NCBI GenBank assembly: GCA_030529205.1
Contig: JAUMXJ010000026.1
Coordinates: 844-10,117, forward strand
Direction: 5' to 3'
Origin: Bacillota bacterium
Lineage (GTDB): Bacteria; Bacillota; Clostridia; Peptostreptococcales; Acidaminobacteraceae
DNA: 9,274 nt
Part shown: piece after piece, positions 6,232-9,274 of the stretch
Position numbering within the stretch: position 1 is the first letter of the stretch
Layout of the letters: each line of letters opens with the position of its first letter
Program-made: the position numbers and the translations under genes
The notes under the pieces: model-generated
What the model saw: only the letters and a program-made list of their open reading frames with translations
The model's database searches: none
What the model was told of the DNA's origin: nothing

Positions 6232-6939
6232 TCAACGCTCTCCAAACGGCTGATAGCCCGGGGATCCGTCGCTGCTGATATCGATTGTCCCGCTGTCTAC
6301 GCCGTCTTCTTTTAAACTGTTGTATATCACGACAAAGTCGTTGAACCTCTTCTCATAGTTCTCTCCGAGGCCGAAATTCACGGTGATTCCCTCTATCTGA
6401 AACAAAATGCAATTGTCCTTAAAACGAATGACACGATCCGGGGTCATTTTTGCCAAATTGAACAACTTCACATAACTGATGATGTTCTGCAGGACATAAA
6501 GGCGCACGACATCGATGACCCGTCCCGCAGAATATGTTTCAAACGGAATTCCTTCTATTACAAATCCGTCTCGGGCTTTGTTGAGCACTCCGAGAACGAC
6601 CATCTCGTCATCGATTGAAATCAGGACATCCAGATAACGGACGGTGACAAAATGTTGTCGATACTCAATTTCTATTTTAACACTGTTCGGGAATACTTTA
6701 TTGACGGCAGCATTCTTCACAAAAGGATGCCTCAGCAGGCCTTCGCGAATCTTTTCTACATCGACGGAAAAATAAAGTGTTCCGATTTCCAACCCGGTAT
6801 GCACCATCAGCGTATCCAGATCCATGTCATAGGAACTGTTAAACTCGATTGACTGTATGCGAAACAGAGGACTCTGATAAATCCCGTAAACAGCAAATAT
6901 CAACACAATCAATCCGATGACAATTCCTATCTTTTTCAA
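6232..6939 (-). CDS. ftsQ: Cell division protein FtsQ/DivIB, TTG start
   Basis: The product is 235 aa: a short cytoplasmic start, one membrane segment (about 4-20), then an extracellular POTRA-like domain (about 24-94) with FRIQSIEF...LRHPFVKNAAVNKVFPNSVKIEIEYR character, and a beta domain ending in GTIDISSDG (217-225), which resembles the family's 'IDLR-x-DG' end. FtsQ/DivIB is a bitopic scaffold of the divisome that contacts FtsL/DivIC. The first codon is TTG at 6939, with AAAGGA at 6952-6947 seven bases upstream, overlapping the murG stop. No in-frame ATG exists before the membrane segment. In Bacillus, murB lies between murG and divIB; here murG and ftsQ are adjacent. The POTRA region and gene order make the call firm despite low sequence conservation in this family. 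Confidence 0.88.
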   Translation of the reverse strand: MKKIGIVIGLIVLIFAVYGIYQSPLFRIQSIEFNSSYDMDLDTLMVHTGLEIGTLYFSVDVEKIREGLLRHPFVKNAAVNKVFPNSVKIEIEYRQHFVTVRYLDVLISIDDEMVVLGVLNKARDGFVIEGIPFETYSAGRVIDVVRLYVLQNIISYVKLFNLAKMTPDRVIRFKDNCILFQIEGITVNFGLGENYEKRFNDFVVIYNSLKEDGVDSGTIDISSDGSPGYQPFGER

Positions 6940-6946
6940 TGGCCAA

Positions 6947-6952
6947 TCCTTT
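6947..6952 (-). promoter_or_regulatory. Ribosome binding site deciding the TTG start of ftsQ
   Basis: AAAGGA overlaps the murG TAA stop and lies seven bases before TTG 6939. This spacing supports the unusual start codon. Confidence 0.65.
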
Positions 6953-8030
6953 AAAGCTTCTTCAGCTCTTTTATAATAACATCGATTGCACAGGGAGTGT
7001 CCACTTTTGTCGCAGATTCTTTCATTTTCAGCAACTCATTTTTATTCCGGTACAGGCGGAGCAGCATATCCGCGAGCGTATCGCCCGTCAATTCGTCCTC
7101 CTCGACATATATTGCCGCCCCGAGACTCTGCCAATACCTTGCATTGGGCCTCTGGTGATCTCCCGCGACATTGGGAGAGGGAACGACAATTGCGGGCAGT
7201 TCGCTGACAATTCCCTCAAATACGGTAGAACTCCCCGCTCTGCACACCATCAGATCCGCACGATTCAGTTCGGCAGGCATATCGAAGATGTACGGAACAA
7301 TCTCCAAGTTCGGAATATCAGTCGTTTTCAGGCGTTCGTAATAATTCTTTCCGCAAGACAGTTTGATCCGTATCCCCGTTTCTTGTTTCGCCAACCCGGC
7401 GGACGCCTCGATCACAACTTCATTCAAGCGGCGGGAGCCCAGTGATCCTCCCGAAACCAGGACGCGCATGCCGTCTTGCAGTCCCTCGGCATATTCCGCC
7501 AAACTCCGCGCCTGCGGGCGACGAACCAGGGGAATGCCGGACAATACGGCTTTTTCCTCGGGACAGCCCAGATATTTTAATGATTCCGAAAATGTCATAA
7601 AGACACGGTCGACCTTTTTGGACAACCTTCGGTTCGTAATCCCGGGATATACATTCTGTTCGTGAACGGCGGTCTTAATCTTAAGGGAAAGTGCGGCATT
7701 CAGGACGGGAATCGACACGAAGCCGCCCGTCCCGACAACCAGTGACGGTCGTTTCTTTTTCATCATGCGCCTGCACATTCGTGTCGCTTTCATTATACTC
7801 ACGATAGAGACGACGGTCTGCCATGACGCTTTGAGAAGGGGCGTTGTAATTTTGAGCCCCATGAACGGAAGTCCGCTTCTCTCGACCAATTCCCGATCGA
7901 GGCAGTCCTCTCCGTCGGAACCGACATAGAGAACCTCATAACCGTCTTCCTGAAGAGCTTTTGCGATGGCGATAGCCGGATTGATATGACCGGCCGTTCC
8001 GCCTCCTGTAACAATTGCATATCCGGACAT
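6951..8030 (-). CDS. murG: Undecaprenyl-diphospho-muramoylpentapeptide beta-N-acetylglucosaminyltransferase MurG
   Basis: The product is 359 aa, the normal family length. MurG transfers GlcNAc from UDP-GlcNAc to lipid I at the inner membrane face, making lipid II for FtsW. Motifs in order: glycine loop TGGGTAGHINPA (8-19), GTGGFVSIPVL (100-110), HEQNVYPGITNR (123-134), second glycine loop VSGGSLGSRRLNE (192-204), CRAGSSTVFE (263-272) and DHQRPNA (291-297), which belong to the GT-B donor and acceptor sites. The usual GNP-x-R after the linker reads SGIPLVR here (164-170). The reading frame is open for another 50 codons upstream, but that part lies inside ftsW and has no MurG character. ATG at 8030 is one base after the ftsW stop and has GGAGG six bases upstream, which decides the start. 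Confidence 0.96.
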   Translation of the reverse strand: MSGYAIVTGGGTAGHINPAIAIAKALQEDGYEVLYVGSDGEDCLDRELVERSGLPFMGLKITTPLLKASWQTVVSIVSIMKATRMCRRMMKKKRPSLVVGTGGFVSIPVLNAALSLKIKTAVHEQNVYPGITNRRLSKKVDRVFMTFSESLKYLGCPEEKAVLSGIPLVRRPQARSLAEYAEGLQDGMRVLVSGGSLGSRRLNEVVIEASAGLAKQETGIRIKLSCGKNYYERLKTTDIPNLEIVPYIFDMPAELNRADLMVCRAGSSTVFEGIVSELPAIVVPSPNVAGDHQRPNARYWQSLGAAIYVEEDELTGDTLADMLLRLYRNKNELLKMKESATKVDTPCAIDVIIKELKKL

Positions 8031-8031
8031 C

Positions 8032-9162
8032 CTAATCCTCCGCATACATGGAAATGCCGGCAACCAACCCCAGGGATCCCATGAAGACCATGGTGGAGGT
8101 ACCGCCGTAACTGACGAGAGGGAGCGTAATTCCCGTCGTCGGAATAATGTTTGTCGTAATCGCATAATTGAGAAGCACATGTACGGTAATCAAGATTCCG
8201 ACACCCGCACACACAAGTGCGGAAAAGCGATCCGGCGCAAGCATCGCAATTCGGAAGCAGCGGTAAATCAGAATCAGGTAAAGGGTCAGCAGGAGCACTA
8301 CACCGATAAAGCCGAACTCCTCCCCCACATTTCCCAGAATAAAGTCGTTCACGACCTCGGGAAGCCAGAGCTTGTTTTGCGTTCCGTTTCCGAGTCCGGC
8401 TCCGAAGACACCGCCCAGTCCGAACGCGTACAGGGATTGGTTGATCTGCCACGCGGCATCCTGAATATCTGTGATGTCGCCCGCGTATACCGCAATCCTC
8501 TCCATTTGCCTGGTCATTTTTAAATACAGGTAGACGAGGGACATCATCAGTGCACCGAAACCGCCGACAAAAATAGCGCTTGCACCGTCGAGAAAAATCA
8601 AAATCATCCCGATCATACCGATGACGATTCCGGTACTCTTATTTGGTTCGATAAACACCAATCCCGCGACTGTGGCGATTCCGAGGAGCACCATTATGAA
8701 ATTCTTGAAGTGCTGCTTGTATCCCTTGCGCCAGGCATTCGTTCTTTCACACCACGCCGCTATTCCCAGAATGAGAGCGACTTTTGCAAACTCGGAAGGC
8801 TGGAACTGAAAACCCGCCACGACAATCCAGCGATGCACATTACGAACCGGCGGCAAAAACAGCACCAAGACGAGAAGCGAGACAATCAGGGCGCCAAAGA
8901 GCCAGACCAAAAGATAATTCTTTTTTTTGAACCATGTGTATTTGAAAAAAAGTGCCACAAAGAAGATGAATGTACCGACGGTCACCCATTTCCAGGTGTC
9001 GTCCAACAGTTTTTGACTGTTTTTGCTGTATTGGAGCTCCAGGTAATTGCTCGACGAATAAATCATGACAATTCCGAACGCTAGAATAACAAACGTGCAC
9101 AGAATCAACACGAAATCCGGATATTTTTTTCTCTCCACTCGCTTATTCCGCCTGTCTTCCAT
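8032..9162 (-). CDS. ftsW: SEDS-family peptidoglycan polymerase FtsW
   Basis: The product is 376 aa with about ten hydrophobic segments. FtsW/SEDS proteins polymerise lipid II into glycan strands at the septum, together with a class B penicillin-binding protein. Visible family motifs are RWI...QPSEFAK (residues 111-127), SLYAFGLGGVFGAGLGNG (243-260), LPEVVNDF (267-274) whose Asp273 aligns with the catalytic Asp of the fourth extracellular loop, and PTTGITLPLVSYGG (341-354). At 171-178 it reads IEPNKSTG, where many FtsW/RodA proteins have QPDLGT. Two starts are possible. ATG at 9174 overlaps murD by 11 bases and has a poor ribosome site. ATG at 9162 lies one base after the murD stop with GGAAAG four bases upstream, and I prefer it. 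SpoVE is the sporulation paralogue and cannot be excluded by sequence, but the position and the lack of sporulation genes nearby favour FtsW. Confidence 0.93.
   Translation of the reverse strand: MEDRRNKRVERKKYPDFVLILCTFVILAFGIVMIYSSSNYLELQYSKNSQKLLDDTWKWVTVGTFIFFVALFFKYTWFKKKNYLLVWLFGALIVSLLVLVLFLPPVRNVHRWIVVAGFQFQPSEFAKVALILGIAAWCERTNAWRKGYKQHFKNFIMVLLGIATVAGLVFIEPNKSTGIVIGMIGMILIFLDGASAIFVGGFGALMMSLVYLYLKMTRQMERIAVYAGDITDIQDAAWQINQSLYAFGLGGVFGAGLGNGTQNKLWLPEVVNDFILGNVGEEFGFIGVVLLLTLYLILIYRCFRIAMLAPDRFSALVCAGVGILITVHVLLNYAITTNIIPTTGITLPLVSYGGTSTMVFMGSLGLVAGISMYAED
8037..8041 (-). promoter_or_regulatory. Ribosome binding site of murG
   Basis: GGAGG lies six bases before ATG 8030 and within the last codons of ftsW. 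It decides the murG start against the longer frame opening at 8180 and points to coupled translation of ftsW and murG. Confidence 0.8.
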
Positions 9163-9163
9163 T

Positions 9164-9274
9164 CTACTTTCCATGTAATTCCGCTACGCAGGACTTAAAA
9201 TCCCTGCCTCTCTCCTCAAAATCCTTGTACATTCCCCAACTTGCCGATGCGGGAGACAGGAGCACTATCTCCCC
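9164..9274 (-). CDS. murD: UDP-N-acetylmuramoyl-L-alanine--D-glutamate ligase MurD, C-terminal end (partial)
   Basis: Only the last 36 codons and the TAG stop are in the window; the gene continues past the right edge. The readable end carries [19 protein letters not shown], which matches the conserved LSPA-x-AS-W/F...F-x-x-RG block near the C terminus of MurD ligases. Many family members have Cys where this one has Ser in SPA-C/S-AS. MurD is a cytoplasmic ATP-dependent ligase that adds D-glutamate to UDP-MurNAc-L-alanine. Its position directly before ftsW and murG is the usual dcw order. The stop codon is followed after one base by the preferred ftsW start at 9162, suggesting translational coupling. 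The identification rests on a short but characteristic segment plus gene order. Confidence 0.88.
   Translation of the reverse strand, partial: GEIVLLSPASASWGMYKDFEERGRDFKSCVAELHGK

Noticed and set aside
8031..8180. N-terminal extension of murG to 8180
   Set aside because: These 50 codons lie inside ftsW and do not resemble MurG. GGAGG supports ATG 8030.
7799..8452. A 217-codon minus-strand frame overlapping ftsW and murG
   Set aside because: It is out of frame with two well-supported genes and is Arg/Cys-rich without any motif.

Overview
The window is one stretch of a Gram-positive (Firmicutes, most likely class Clostridia) division and cell wall (dcw) cluster. Every gene lies on the minus strand, so it reads from position 9274 down to 1. 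The taxon is inferred from the order FtsW-MurG-DivIB/FtsQ-two DUF881 proteins-Sbp (DUF1290)-FtsZ, which matches the Bacillus/Clostridium arrangement, and from the HlyD-like gene at the exit end, which in Clostridia commonly precedes the yggS-sepF genes. The exact genus cannot be told from the sequence.

Layout in transcription order: the last 36 codons of murD (9274-9164); ftsW (9162-8032); murG (8030-6951); ftsQ/divIB with a TTG start (6939-6232); two tandem DUF881 genes of the ylxW/ylxX type (6230-5541 and 5544-4858); the small membrane protein gene sbp (4861-4418); a 305-base stretch with a candidate promoter and an open in-frame extension; ftsZ (4112-3027); nrdR (3022-2570); der/engA (2537-1218); gpsA (1218-235); and the first 76 codons of a HlyD-like membrane protein (230-1). 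Apart from the stretch before ftsZ, genes overlap or are separated by 33 bases or fewer. No convincing terminator is visible, so the block probably behaves as one long transcription unit with an internal start before ftsZ.

Functionally, MurD adds D-glutamate to the cytoplasmic peptidoglycan precursor, MurG completes lipid II, and FtsW polymerises lipid II at the septum with a partner transpeptidase. DivIB/FtsQ, the DUF881 proteins and Sbp are membrane components associated with division, and FtsZ builds the ring. The downstream genes are housekeeping: NrdR represses ribonucleotide reductase genes, Der matures the 50S ribosomal subunit, and GpsA makes glycerol-3-phosphate for phospholipids.

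The region is mostly ordinary. The points worth attention are the absence of ftsA between sbp and ftsZ, with a lysine-rich 68-codon open extension in its place; an extended -10 promoter candidate there; the absence of the sporulation genes that often follow ftsZ; an unusual nucleotide-binding loop in GpsA; and the divergence of the two DUF881 paralogues. I see no mobile element, CRISPR array, RNA gene or clearly undescribed system.
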